NCBI GenBank assembly: GCA_964370295.1
Contig: CAYJIR010000026.1
Location: 1 to 30,016, forward strand
Source of the DNA: JAAYCI01 sp964370295
Lineage (GTDB): Bacteria > Bacillota > Clostridia > Oscillospirales > Ruminococcaceae
Length of the DNA: 30,016 nucleotides
Direction: 5' to 3'
This document shows, in pieces, positions 23,570 through 30,016 of the stretch. Positions within the stretch are counted from its first letter, which is position 1. Each line of letters begins with the position of its first letter. A program made the position numbers and the translations under genes. The notes beneath the pieces were generated by a model, which worked only from the letters and a program-made list of their open reading frames with translations, was not told the DNA's origin and did not search any database.

Positions 23570-24342
23570 ATGTCTTTCGCGCAGAATTGCGCTTAGAATT
23601 TGTAAGTTTTTTAAAATGGTGTTTTGGCATTTTAGTTTTTCTTTTGGCTTTTGTTCCCATGCGGGTTATTTTTTTGGAAGAAGAAGAAGCTTTTCACACC
23701 TATCTTTCCGCCATGCCTCCTGAATTTAGCAGTGCCTTTGGCATCAATGTGGATACCATTTTTATGCCGGCCGGGTACTATAGCTTAATCTACTACTATG
23801 TTGGACTTGCGGCCGCCATCATGGCCTTGGCTTTATCTCTTTCTATTTTCTTAAGAGAGAAACGCGCCTTTGCTGAAGACTTTTTGCTAACACGCCCCCT
23901 GGCACGCAAGGCTATTTTTATGGCAAAATTCGGAGCCGGTGTTTGCCTTTTGCTTGTATTTTTTGTGCTATATACCTTGGCCCTGTTTTTTTCCTATGGC
24001 AAAGACCTTCCCTTTGAACAAGCCCTTATGTTTGGCCTTGGCCTATTTTGCACACAGCTTTTGTTTTTTAGCCTTGGCAGCCTTGTCGCTGTTTTACAAA
24101 AGAAGGCGCTTAATGTGGCAGGTGTGGCCACGGCTCTTGGGTTTTCGGCCTTTATACTTACCATGCTAGACAACCTTTTCGAGCAAGACATTTCTGCCAT
24201 TGCACCTTTGGCATATTTTAATGTTTCCTATTATTTAGACCATGGCCATTATGAGCCAAAGCTTGTTCTGATTGCATTTGCCGTGTTTTTGGCAAGCGGC
24301 ACAGCTTCTTTTATTGTCTACAACAAAAAGAATGTCTATTAA
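23566..24342 (+). CDS. ABC-2 permease, first subunit
   Basis: This 258-residue integral membrane protein has about six hydrophobic segments and a long extracytoplasmic loop after the first one. Around residue 100, REKRAFAEDFLLTRPLARKAIFMAK matches the cytoplasmic coupling region of ABC-2 exporters (compare EQNNKTGDFLYTKPLAR in the following gene). The start overlaps the ATPase gene by 4 bp. The N-terminus has no signal peptide. Confidence 0.88.
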   Translation: MNVFRAELRLEFVSFLKWCFGILVFLLAFVPMRVIFLEEEEAFHTYLSAMPPEFSSAFGINVDTIFMPAGYYSLIYYYVGLAAAIMALALSLSIFLREKRAFAEDFLLTRPLARKAIFMAKFGAGVCLLLVFFVLYTLALFFSYGKDLPFEQALMFGLGLFCTQLLFFSLGSLVAVLQKKALNVAGVATALGFSAFILTMLDNLFEQDISAIAPLAYFNVSYYLDHGHYEPKLVLIAFAVFLASGTASFIVYNKKNVY

Positions 24343-24356
24343 AACGACAGGTGACT

Positions 24357-25130
24357 ATGAATATTTTTATACATGAATGGAAAAGACAGCAAAAAGCCTT
24401 CTTTTTTTGGTGCATTGGCTTTGCCACGCTTATCTTCGGAGGCATGGCAGAATACACGGCAGCAGAAACCATGGATGCCGCACAGATGGAAAGCCTTATG
24501 GATGCTTTCCCTGATATCGTGTTGGCATTGTTTGGTATGAATAATATTAACATTGCCACAGAACTTGGTTTCTATTCTGTCTTATCTTTTTACATCACGC
24601 TTGCCTTTTCCGTATATGGCTCTATGTTAGGCTATGCTGCCATCTATACAGAACAAAACAACAAAACGGGCGATTTCCTTTACACAAAACCACTGGCACG
24701 AGCTCATATTTTGCTGTTTAAATTGTTGGCAAGAATACTAATCCTATTCACCTGCTTTTTGTTTGTACAGTTGATGGGTATGCTTGCCACGAATAACGCC
24801 CTGTATTTTGAAGTGCTTTTGTTTAATCTACAATCACTTTATGCCGGTTTTGCCTTGCTATGCTTTTCCATTCCCCTTGCCTGTGTTCTTCGCCGCCCGG
24901 GCGACGGCGCCGCGGCCAATAATATTGTGATTGCCATTTTCTTTTTTATCAGTTTCGCTTTCGAAGTATTCGGAAACCGTGCTTTAAAAGCCTTATCTTT
25001 TTTTAAGTATATTGTATATCAAGACCATGTTAACGCATCCTACAACCCCTGGCTGTTTGTATGCGGTGGTTTGCTATGCTGCATAGTCCTTGCCGGTGGT
25101 ATTGTTTTATTTAACCGACGTGCCGTATAA
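24357..25130 (+). CDS. ABC-2 permease, second subunit
   Basis: This 257-residue membrane protein has about six hydrophobic segments and the same coupling motif as its neighbour (TGDFLYTKPLARAHILLFK), so the two permeases are probably paralogous halves of one heterodimer. A GTG lies two codons upstream at 24351. The ATG at 24357 is preferred because the AGGTG sequence preceding it would be its ribosome binding site. It lies 14 bp after the first permease gene and 87 bp before the rRNA methyltransferase gene. Confidence 0.87.
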   Translation: MNIFIHEWKRQQKAFFFWCIGFATLIFGGMAEYTAAETMDAAQMESLMDAFPDIVLALFGMNNINIATELGFYSVLSFYITLAFSVYGSMLGYAAIYTEQNNKTGDFLYTKPLARAHILLFKLLARILILFTCFLFVQLMGMLATNNALYFEVLLFNLQSLYAGFALLCFSIPLACVLRRPGDGAAANNIVIAIFFFISFAFEVFGNRALKALSFFKYIVYQDHVNASYNPWLFVCGGLLCCIVLAGGIVLFNRRAV

Positions 25131-25217
25131 AGCCCGCGAAGGCAAGCTCTTATCCTCCCTGCTAAACAACACATCCTTTGCAAAAGAAATCTAAAACAAC
25201 ATATAAAGGATACCCTT

Positions 25218-26579
25218 ATGCCACTTGTTAAAAACCAAATCATCCGCCTTACCATAGAAGGCATCAGCAGTGATGGAAATGGACTGGGCCGCCACGAAGG
25301 CCAAGTTGTGTTTGTGCCAAACACGGCTCCACAAGACGAAGCCGACGTAAAAATAGTACGCCCTTTAAAAAAATATGCTTTTGGGAAATTGCTACAATTA
25401 CACCAAAAAAGCCCTCTGCGCATAGAGTCTGATTGCGCTGTTTCCAACACTTGCGGCGGGTGTTGTTTTCGACATTTACGCTATGAAACAGAACTTTTGG
25501 AAAAAGAAGGTTTTGTAACAGATGCTCTTTGTCGTATAGGCAAACTTCAGGTGGAATCCTTGCCCATCCTTCCCTCTCCCATAATAAACGCCTATCGAAA
25601 TAAAGTGCAGTATCCGGTGGCACAAGGTACAAACGGACGCCTACAATATGGTTTTTTTGCAGGTCGCAGCCACCGTTTGGTACCCTGTGAAAACTGTATG
25701 TTGCAGCCGCCCATTCTAAACCAGATTGCCGCAAAAGCCATACAAGAGCTAGAAAATGTCGGGGTTAGTGCTTATGATGAAACCACGCACCGTGGCTTGT
25801 TGCGTCATTTGTGTTTGCGTCAAAGCCGACAAAGTGAAAAAGTATTGCTCACCTTGGTGATAAACGGCAGCTCTTTTACGCATGACAAGCGTGTTGCCAA
25901 AAACCTGATGCAAATATTCCCACAAATAGAAGGTGTGCTGATAAACACACAAAGCGAAAGAAACAATGTGATTTTTGGTTCAAATTTCAGATTGTTGTGC
26001 GGCAACGACACCATAGAAGACACTCTTTGCGACGTGCCACAGCGTCTTTCGGCAGCTTCATTTTCGCAGGTAAATCCGGCTGCTGCAGAGCGTTTGTTTC
26101 AAACCGCACGCAACTTTGCCAATTTACAAGAAACCGACACCCTTTTAGATTTATACTGTGGAACCGGCGTGATAGGCCTATCCATGGCGCAAAATTGTAA
26201 AGCACTTGTGGGCGTTGAAATTGTGCAAACCGCAGTGGAAAGCGCCCGTCAAAGTGCGCTTTCCATGGGGATTTCCCATGCCCGATTTTTATGCATGGAT
26301 GCAACAGCCGCCGCAACCAAACTGTTGCAAGAAAACTTCAAAGCCGATGTTGCCCTTGTAGATCCACCAAGAAAGGGCTGTGATGAAGCTGTCTTACAAG
26401 CACTATTACAAATGTCGCCCAGAAAGATTGTAATGATTAGCTGCAACCCAGCCACCTTAGCAAGAGATTTAGCCATGCTCACACAACATGGCTATTGGCT
26501 AAAAAAAGTGCAAGCGGTGGATATGTTCCCCCGTACACGTCATGTGGAAAGCGTGGCAGAGCTTTGCCGCATGGACTAG
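25218..26579 (+). CDS. 23S rRNA (uracil-5-)-methyltransferase, RlmD/RlmCD type
   Basis: This 453-residue enzyme makes m5U in 23S rRNA (U1939, and in some Firmicutes U747 as well). An N-terminal TRAM domain (about 1-60) is followed by four iron-sulfur cysteines, Cys73, Cys79, Cys82 (CX5CGGC) and Cys157. The SAM motif is LLDLYCGTGVIGLS, then VDPPRKGCDE, and the nucleophile Cys409 is in MISCNPATLARD. RHVESVAEL contains the catalytic base. Which uridine is modified cannot be read from the sequence. AAAGGA precedes the ATG by 10 nt. The gene may read through from the ABC genes; it ends before the terminator at 26727-26760. Confidence 0.94.
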   Translation: MPLVKNQIIRLTIEGISSDGNGLGRHEGQVVFVPNTAPQDEADVKIVRPLKKYAFGKLLQLHQKSPLRIESDCAVSNTCGGCCFRHLRYETELLEKEGFVTDALCRIGKLQVESLPILPSPIINAYRNKVQYPVAQGTNGRLQYGFFAGRSHRLVPCENCMLQPPILNQIAAKAIQELENVGVSAYDETTHRGLLRHLCLRQSRQSEKVLLTLVINGSSFTHDKRVAKNLMQIFPQIEGVLINTQSERNNVIFGSNFRLLCGNDTIEDTLCDVPQRLSAASFSQVNPAAAERLFQTARNFANLQETDTLLDLYCGTGVIGLSMAQNCKALVGVEIVQTAVESARQSALSMGISHARFLCMDATAAATKLLQENFKADVALVDPPRKGCDEAVLQALLQMSPRKIVMISCNPATLARDLAMLTQHGYWLKKVQAVDMFPRTRHVESVAELCRMD

Positions 26580-26726
26580 TGTGTATGGTATCAAAACCGA
26601 CCTTTTCTTTGTTTTTAACCATACAACCAATAGACCCTTAGCATGCAATATTATAAAGTCTTATAAAAATCCTTATACAAAACAGCACGCTATATTGCAG
26701 GGGCCGTGTAGCCCCCTATATAAAGC

Positions 26727-26760
26727 AAAAAACCCTTTGGCTAAGCCAAAGGGTTTTTTT
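26727..26760. terminator. Bidirectional Rho-independent terminator
   Basis: AAAAAACCCTTTGGC / GCCAAAGGGTTTTTT with a TAA loop works for the plus-strand rRNA methyltransferase gene and the minus-strand lipoprotein gene, which converge here. A second, T-less hairpin GGGGC/GCCCC (26700-26715) precedes it. Confidence 0.93.
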
Positions 26761-26781
26761 ATACTTATTGCATCTAACCGC

Positions 26782-27309
26782 TTATACCCATTCTACGTAA
26801 TTATTGTAGGTGCCATCATCAAACACTTCCACAAACATGTGTAGTTCGGTAAGCTCTGTCAAAGGAATTTCATAGAATTCATATTCGTCGCCATCGACAT
26901 CCACTGTTTTCATATCATAAGTGGTACCGGCTTCTGCGCCCGTGGGAAATTCAATGGGAACACTGTTGCCGTTTGGCAAGATATAGTCAGCTCCTAGGAG
27001 ATTTTCGCCCCAAGAAGAATCTGTGGTTGGCGAAAGATAAATTTCGGTCAAGTCTGCGTTGCTATGGTTATACAGTTCAAAATCCAAGCTGTACATTTCA
27101 GCTTCCGGCATTGCTTCGGATGCTACCTCACCTGCCGGTGCTGCCTCAGATGCCGGTGCTGCCTCGGATGCCGGTGCTGCCTCGGATGCCGGTGCTGCCT
27201 CGGATGCCGGTGCTGCTTCGGATGCCGGTGCTGCTTCTTCACTGCCGCCACAAGCAGCCAGCGAAACCACCATAGAAAGTGCCAAAAGGGCTGTTAAAAA
27301 CTTTTTCAT
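26782..27309 (-). CDS. Lipoprotein with a 6-residue tandem repeat and a conserved C-terminal domain of unknown function
   Basis: This 175-residue exported protein has a signal peptide ending in the lipobox LAAC (Cys20 from this start), then five copies of EAAPAS and one EAAPAG as a flexible linker. The C-terminal domain has YSLDFELYNHSNADLTEIYLSP, WGENLLGADYILPNG, YDMKTVDVDGDEYEF and ends FDDGTYNNYVEWV. The pattern of asparagine, a Trp-Gly motif and DVDGDEY recalls small secreted or periplasmic domains of unknown role. The start at 27309 has GGAGG 9 nt upstream; an ATG nine codons earlier is rejected. The gene is monocistronic with its own promoter. Confidence 0.88.
   Translation of the reverse strand: MKKFLTALLALSMVVSLAACGGSEEAAPASEAAPASEAAPASEAAPASEAAPASEAAPAGEVASEAMPEAEMYSLDFELYNHSNADLTEIYLSPTTDSSWGENLLGADYILPNGNSVPIEFPTGAEAGTTYDMKTVDVDGDEYEFYEIPLTELTELHMFVEVFDDGTYNNYVEWV
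27130..27237 (-). repeat. Six tandem 18 bp units in the lipoprotein gene
   Basis: Six 18 bp units, nearly identical at DNA level, encode EAAPAS five times and EAAPAG once. The copy number is likely to vary between strains by slippage or recombination, keeping frame because the unit is a multiple of three. Confidence 0.93.
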
Positions 27310-27387
27310 AAAGTGTACCCTCCAGATATTTTTCATTCAGTTTGCAAAATAATATCCCCATATTTCTACAGGAAAATCAATATACAA

Positions 27388-27416
27388 ATTGTAGCATGTA
27401 CTTAGGCAAAATACAA
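27388..27416 (-). promoter_or_regulatory. Promoter of the repeat lipoprotein gene
   Basis: On the minus strand: TTGTAT (27411-27416), a 17 bp spacer ending in TGC, and TACAAT (27388-27393). It leaves a leader of about 70 nt. Confidence 0.6.
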
Positions 27417-27507
27417 GCTTTCTGCTGTAAAAGGGAAATTACAAAAAGTTTACAAAGTCAAGTACAGTGTTTTCAAATCCACCAAAAAAATATCCATTTT
27501 TCAGGTT

Positions 27508-28248
27508 CTACATCACAAACCCCCCGTTTGGGCTTAACACCTGGCCTGTAAAAAAAGAGGCACCATCAGAGGCAAGAAACGCAATGGTCGATGCCACTTC
27601 ATCGGCACTGCCTATGCGTCCTAAAGGTGTTTCCTCGCATAGTTGGGCACGATCCGCCCCTTGTAAATCCTCCAACATAGCGGTGTCAATAGCCCCGGGG
27701 GCAACACAGTTTACCTGAATATTACAAGTGGCCCACTCTTTCGCAAGCGATTTGGTCAACCCAATCACGGCTGCTTTTGCCGCGGCATAATGCACCTCAC
27801 AAGATGCCCCTATCTGCCCCCACATAGAAGCCACATTTATAATATGGCCTTGTTTTTTTTGTATCATTGGGCCCGCTGCTCTTTGGCAGCATAAAAAACA
27901 GCCACGAACATGCACATTAAACATCAAATCCCATTCGTCCTTTGTTATTTGTGTGAATAATTTCTGCTCGCTATGGCCGGCATTGTTCACCAATATCATT
28001 ACAGGTCCAAGTGTTTTTTCCACACTGTCAAAAACACTATGCACATCCTCTTCTTGACTCACATCTCCTTTGCATAACATTGCCTCATGTCCCTGTTCTA
28101 ATATTGTATTGCAAAGCTGTTCGGCTGCTCTGCGGTTTTGATGATATCCAAGCGCCACAGGATACCCCCTATGTGCAAATTGTAAAGCCGTTGCCGCACC
28201 TATGCCACCACTGGCCCCTGTTATCAACACAACCCCCTTTTTCATCAT
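27508..28248 (-). CDS. Short-chain dehydrogenase/reductase, FabG/YmfI-like (putative EF-P 5-aminopentanone reductase)
   Basis: This 246-residue NAD(P)-dependent oxidoreductase has the Rossmann TGASGGIG (10-17), the NNAG motif, a catalytic Ser in ASMWG and Tyr-x3-Lys in VHYAAAKAA. The stretch SMWGQIGASCEVHYAAAKAAVIGLTKSLAKEW, cited here in part, resembles Firmicute YmfI, which reduces a 5-aminopentanone group on elongation factor P. FabG (3-oxoacyl-ACP reductase) is the main alternative, but no other fatty-acid gene is nearby. The start overlaps the tadA stop (ATGA), with AAGGAG 5 nt upstream, so the pair is translationally coupled. Confidence 0.88.
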   Translation of the reverse strand: MMKKGVVLITGASGGIGAATALQFAHRGYPVALGYHQNRRAAEQLCNTILEQGHEAMLCKGDVSQEEDVHSVFDSVEKTLGPVMILVNNAGHSEQKLFTQITKDEWDLMFNVHVRGCFLCCQRAAGPMIQKKQGHIINVASMWGQIGASCEVHYAAAKAAVIGLTKSLAKEWATCNIQVNCVAPGAIDTAMLEDLQGADRAQLCEETPLGRIGSADEVASTIAFLASDGASFFTGQVLSPNGGFVM

Positions 28249-28730
28249 TCCATCTCCTTATTTTTGGATTTGGCAATTTTATTCTTGTTGCGTAATGTTT
28301 GAAAAAACTTTGTAAGCTCTTCCCTACAATCTTCTTCCAATAGGCCACCCTCCACCGTAGGACTATGATTAAAAGGCAGGGAAAATAAATCCACTACAGA
28401 CCCGCAACATCCGGCCTTTGCATCACTTGCACCATACACCACACGACGAATCCGGCTATTTATAATGGCACCGGCACACATGGGGCACGGCTCTAGGGTG
28501 ACAAAAAGATCGCATTCGAAAAGCCTCCACCCCCCAAGCGCCTTGCAAGCAGATTGTATCGCAATTATTTCTGCATGAGCCAGCGCATTTTTGTCTATTT
28601 CGCGTCGGTTATAGCCAAATGCAATTGGTATTTTATCTTTCACCACTACAGCACCCACCGGCACTTCACCCAAATTTGCCGCTTGCTTTGCTTGCTCCAA
28701 AGCCAGTAGCATCAACTGTGTATCCGTCAT
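28245..28730 (-). CDS. tadA: tRNA-specific adenosine-34 deaminase
   Basis: This 161-residue zinc enzyme converts wobble adenosine to inosine in tRNA-Arg(ACG). The zinc and catalytic motif is HAE (His52, Glu54) with PCPMC (Cys82, Cys85). AxxxNRRE and DAKAGCCGSVVDLF are also typical of TadA, as is the final Lys-rich helix. GAGG lies before the ATG. It precedes and overlaps the SDR gene. Confidence 0.95.
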   Translation of the reverse strand: MTDTQLMLLALEQAKQAANLGEVPVGAVVVKDKIPIAFGYNRREIDKNALAHAEIIAIQSACKALGGWRLFECDLFVTLEPCPMCAGAIINSRIRRVVYGASDAKAGCCGSVVDLFSLPFNHSPTVEGGLLEEDCREELTKFFQTLRNKNKIAKSKNKEME

Positions 28731-28764
28731 TCTACTTCCTCATTTGCATTTTTGTTGTTTGGCA

Positions 28765-28794
28765 TTGACAGCGCCTAAGCCAAGCTCTTATAAT
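28765..28794 (+). promoter_or_regulatory. Consensus sigma-A promoter of the 141-residue gene
   Basis: TTGACA (28765-28770), an 18 bp spacer, and TATAAT (28789-28794), both hexamers perfect. It leaves a leader of about 85 nt before the start codon. Confidence 0.8.
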
Positions 28795-28795
28795 A

Positions 28796-28824
28796 ATAGT
28801 AACAAAAGCTAGGAAAAGACACAA
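28796..28824 (-). promoter_or_regulatory. Possible promoter of tadA
   Basis: On the minus strand: TTGTGT (28819-28824), a 17 bp spacer, and TACTAT (28796-28801). It lies directly beside the plus-strand promoter at 28765-28794, so the two divergent promoters may compete. Confidence 0.4.
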
Positions 28825-28885
28825 TGCGTAAAATCGCTTTGCCTTCCCTTTTCCAAAATTGTTTTGAAGTTAGTAGGAGGTTTGG

Positions 28886-29311
28886 ATGATCATCACGGTG
28901 GATGAAATCGTACAAAAAACCAGTGCCGGCTTTCCCGAAAAATATCCTCAATTTAAAGAATTTCAAAACAACGAACTCTATTTCCCTTTTTGGAAACTAT
29001 GTGTGCAAGCTTTACAAGACCGAGATCTTATGGGGCATATCATATTTTGCAATGATTTGTTTGGCATTCCGCCTGCTAAAACTTTCCTGTGTTTCTATGC
29101 TGAAACGCTTAAAACACTTACCGGTACGGAAGATGCCAAACTAGATAATTTCACCAAAAAGGCCATCGGCGCTGTTTTTGGCTATGTATTCAAATTTGTT
29201 TTTGAATATGACGGTCAAAAAAGTGTTTCGGTTTCGCTTAATAAAATGTTTTACGTGAAAACGGCCAGCTACTATACACACCCGCAGAAAAAACTGGTAC
29301 TGGCCTATTAA
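28886..29311 (+). CDS. Unrecognised 141-residue protein
   Basis: I do not recognise this protein. It is a soluble, mixed helix/strand protein without signal peptide, cysteine cluster or obvious catalytic motif; Phe, Tyr and Lys are frequent (FPEKYPQFKEF, FGYVFKFVFEYDG). AGGAGG lies 5 nt before the ATG and a perfect promoter precedes it, so it is almost certainly a real and well expressed gene. It stands alone between divergent tadA and tRNA-Leu. No terminator is clear after it. Confidence 0.8.
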   Translation: MIITVDEIVQKTSAGFPEKYPQFKEFQNNELYFPFWKLCVQALQDRDLMGHIIFCNDLFGIPPAKTFLCFYAETLKTLTGTEDAKLDNFTKKAIGAVFGYVFKFVFEYDGQKSVSVSLNKMFYVKTASYYTHPQKKLVLAY

Positions 29312-29354
29312 CAATAGCCACTTAGGAAAAATTTATATTTTATTTGAAAATCCC

Positions 29355-29383
29355 TTGTTTTTTCTCAAAAGATAGTGTATACT
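29355..29383 (+). promoter_or_regulatory. Promoter of the tRNA-Leu gene
   Basis: TTGTTT (29355-29360), a 17 bp spacer, and TATACT (29378-29383), 23 bp before the tRNA. Confidence 0.7.
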
Positions 29384-29406
29384 TTTAAAAGTTAGCTTTA
29401 AAAGAA

Positions 29407-29492
29407 GCCGATGTGGCGAAATTGGCATACGCACTTGACTCAAAATCAAGCGGTGAATAACCGTGCCGGTTCGAGTCCGGCCATCGGCACCA
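29407..29492 (+). tRNA. tRNA-Leu (anticodon CAA), CCA encoded
   Basis: The acceptor stem GCCGATG pairs with CATCGGC. The anticodon stem CTTGA/TCAAG encloses CTCAAAA, giving CAA, which reads UUG. A long variable arm of class II type (CGGTGAATAACCG) and the T-arm CCGGTTCGAGTCCGG follow, then discriminator A and encoded CCA. Confidence 0.97.
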
Positions 29493-29507
29493 GCAGCGTG
29501 ACGCTGC
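29493..29507 (+). repeat. Small hairpin directly after tRNA-Leu
   Basis: GCAGCG-TGA-CGCTGC begins on the base after the tRNA CCA. It may help define the precursor 3' end before processing. Confidence 0.6.
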
Positions 29508-29515
29508 ACCCCATT

Positions 29516-29547
29516 AGACATCGAGTAAAACTCGGTGTCTTTTTTTT
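29516..29547 (+). terminator. Rho-independent terminator of tRNA-Leu
   Basis: AGACATCGAGT / ACTCGGTGTCT with an AAA loop (one G-U pair) is followed by eight T residues (29540-29547). Confidence 0.88.
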
Positions 29548-29573
29548 CGTTTTGTTTGTTCCAGTAGCATGAA

Positions 29574-29626
29574 GCATACACCCCATTAGACATCGTGTAA
29601 AACTCAATGTCTAATGAGGTGCATGC
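29574..29626. repeat. Long imperfect palindrome, partial copy of the preceding terminator
   Basis: Arms of 20 bp (29574-29593 and 29607-29626, two mismatches) enclose a 13 nt loop. Positions 29579-29612 match 29507-29540 at 31 of 34 bases, so part of the tRNA terminator is duplicated here, without the T tract. Confidence 0.85.
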
Positions 29627-29642
29627 TTATTTTCCTATCTAC

Positions 29643-29890
29643 TCACATAGTTTCTCTACCAAAACAATTCAGGCAACATTCCTTTTCCTCGCTGTCCCTA
29701 TCAAGAAGTATAGCCTTACCAATCATCTTGTAAAAAATCTCAACCTTTTGCACCGTCTCGCCAAAGCAATTCTTCCGTTGGTGAGCCATCATTTATCAAT
29801 GAAGTGATTTACAATATCGTGGTTTACATTTGAAACTTCGCTTATTTCCCAAATCAGCGCTAGAAAACCGGCTGCATTCAAAAACATTAC
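29643..29890 (-). pseudogene. Decayed 3' end of a serine recombinase gene
   Basis: On the minus strand one frame (29792 to 29643) encodes 49 residues including GETVQKVEIFYKMIGKA, which resembles the C-terminal HexR..QxVEIYYxFIGK region of large serine recombinases (TnpX/DUF4368 type). An adjacent frame just upstream (about 29890 to 29792) continues the similarity with NHDIVNHFIDK, so a frameshift near 29792 splits the two. No catalytic domain is present in the window. The assignment rests on remembered family patterns and is moderate. Confidence 0.45.
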
Positions 29891-30016
29891 TCTCTTGACA
29901 TTACACAAAGATCATCCATTTCTATTTTCATCGTATCTTAGAGGGTTCCTCCAAGAAGATATTGGAGCGGTCTGAATTACTGTTGCAGCTTCACTACCCT
30001 ACAAGGCTTTACATCT
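29891..30016. other. Unassigned right edge of the window
   Basis: About 125 bases with stops in all minus-strand frames and no recognisable product. It may be further recombinase debris extending past the window. Confidence 0.3.

Noticed and set aside
27130..27237. CRISPR-like array
   Set aside because: The units are 18 bp, contiguous without spacers, in frame and inside a coding gene.
27059..27352. Plus-strand ORF with GAASDA repeats
   Set aside because: Antisense shadow of the EAAPAS repeat; the minus-strand gene has signal peptide, lipobox and ribosome binding site.
29407..29492. Attachment site formed by the tRNA-Leu 3' end
   Set aside because: No second copy of the tRNA 3' end is found in the remaining sequence of the window.
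29607..29807. Plus-strand 66-residue ORF after tRNA-Leu
   Set aside because: It begins inside the palindrome, lacks a ribosome binding site and runs antisense to the recombinase remnant.

Overview
The window reads as chromosomal DNA of a moderately low-GC Firmicute, most likely a member of class Clostridia. The case rests on conserved gene strings: rplS-lepB-rbgA-rnhB-yraN, tig-clpP-clpX and lon-engB. Strong GGAGG-type ribosome binding sites, frequent GTG/TTG starts, a CIRCE operator and sigma-A-type promoters agree with this. The family cannot be named securely from this window. No phage, CRISPR array, rRNA or intact transposon is visible.

Layout. (1) 1-9043, minus strand: a partial tRNA-Gly, then a protein quality-control block. 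From upstream to downstream it is tig, clpP, clpX, a terminator, and then a separately promoted lon-engB-methyltransferase-hslO unit. The lon promoter carries a near-perfect CIRCE element just downstream of the -10 box, which suggests HrcA heat-shock control of lon and probably of hslO (Hsp33). (2) 9112-14283, minus strand: rplS behind a structured leader and its own promoter, a terminator, then the tightly packed lepB-rbgA-rnhB-yraN-thrC-phosphoesterase run with 1-4 bp overlaps.

(3) 14358-22505: a surface-polysaccharide locus. A TTG-started rmlC-type epimerase lies on the minus strand, divergent from a plus-strand run. That run is a two-domain glycosyltransferase, a SAM methyltransferase, a kinase-fold protein, an ABC-2 permease (Wzm-like), an ABC ATPase with a C-terminal Wzt_C-type domain, and a metallo-beta-lactamase-fold lipoprotein. 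The methyltransferase plus kinase-like pair next to Wzm/Wzt looks like a split version of WbdD, the bifunctional chain terminator of ABC-exported O antigens. I regard this as the most interesting inference in the window.

(4) 22607-26579, plus strand: a three-gene ABC-2 exporter and an RlmD/RlmCD-type 23S rRNA methyltransferase, ending at a strong bidirectional terminator. (5) 26782-28730, minus strand: a repeat-bearing lipoprotein, and a tadA-SDR pair in which the SDR resembles YmfI (EF-P 5-aminopentanone reductase). (6) 28765-30016, plus strand: an unrecognised 141-residue protein behind a consensus promoter, then tRNA-Leu(CAA), duplicated terminator-like hairpins and the decayed 3' end of a serine-recombinase gene.
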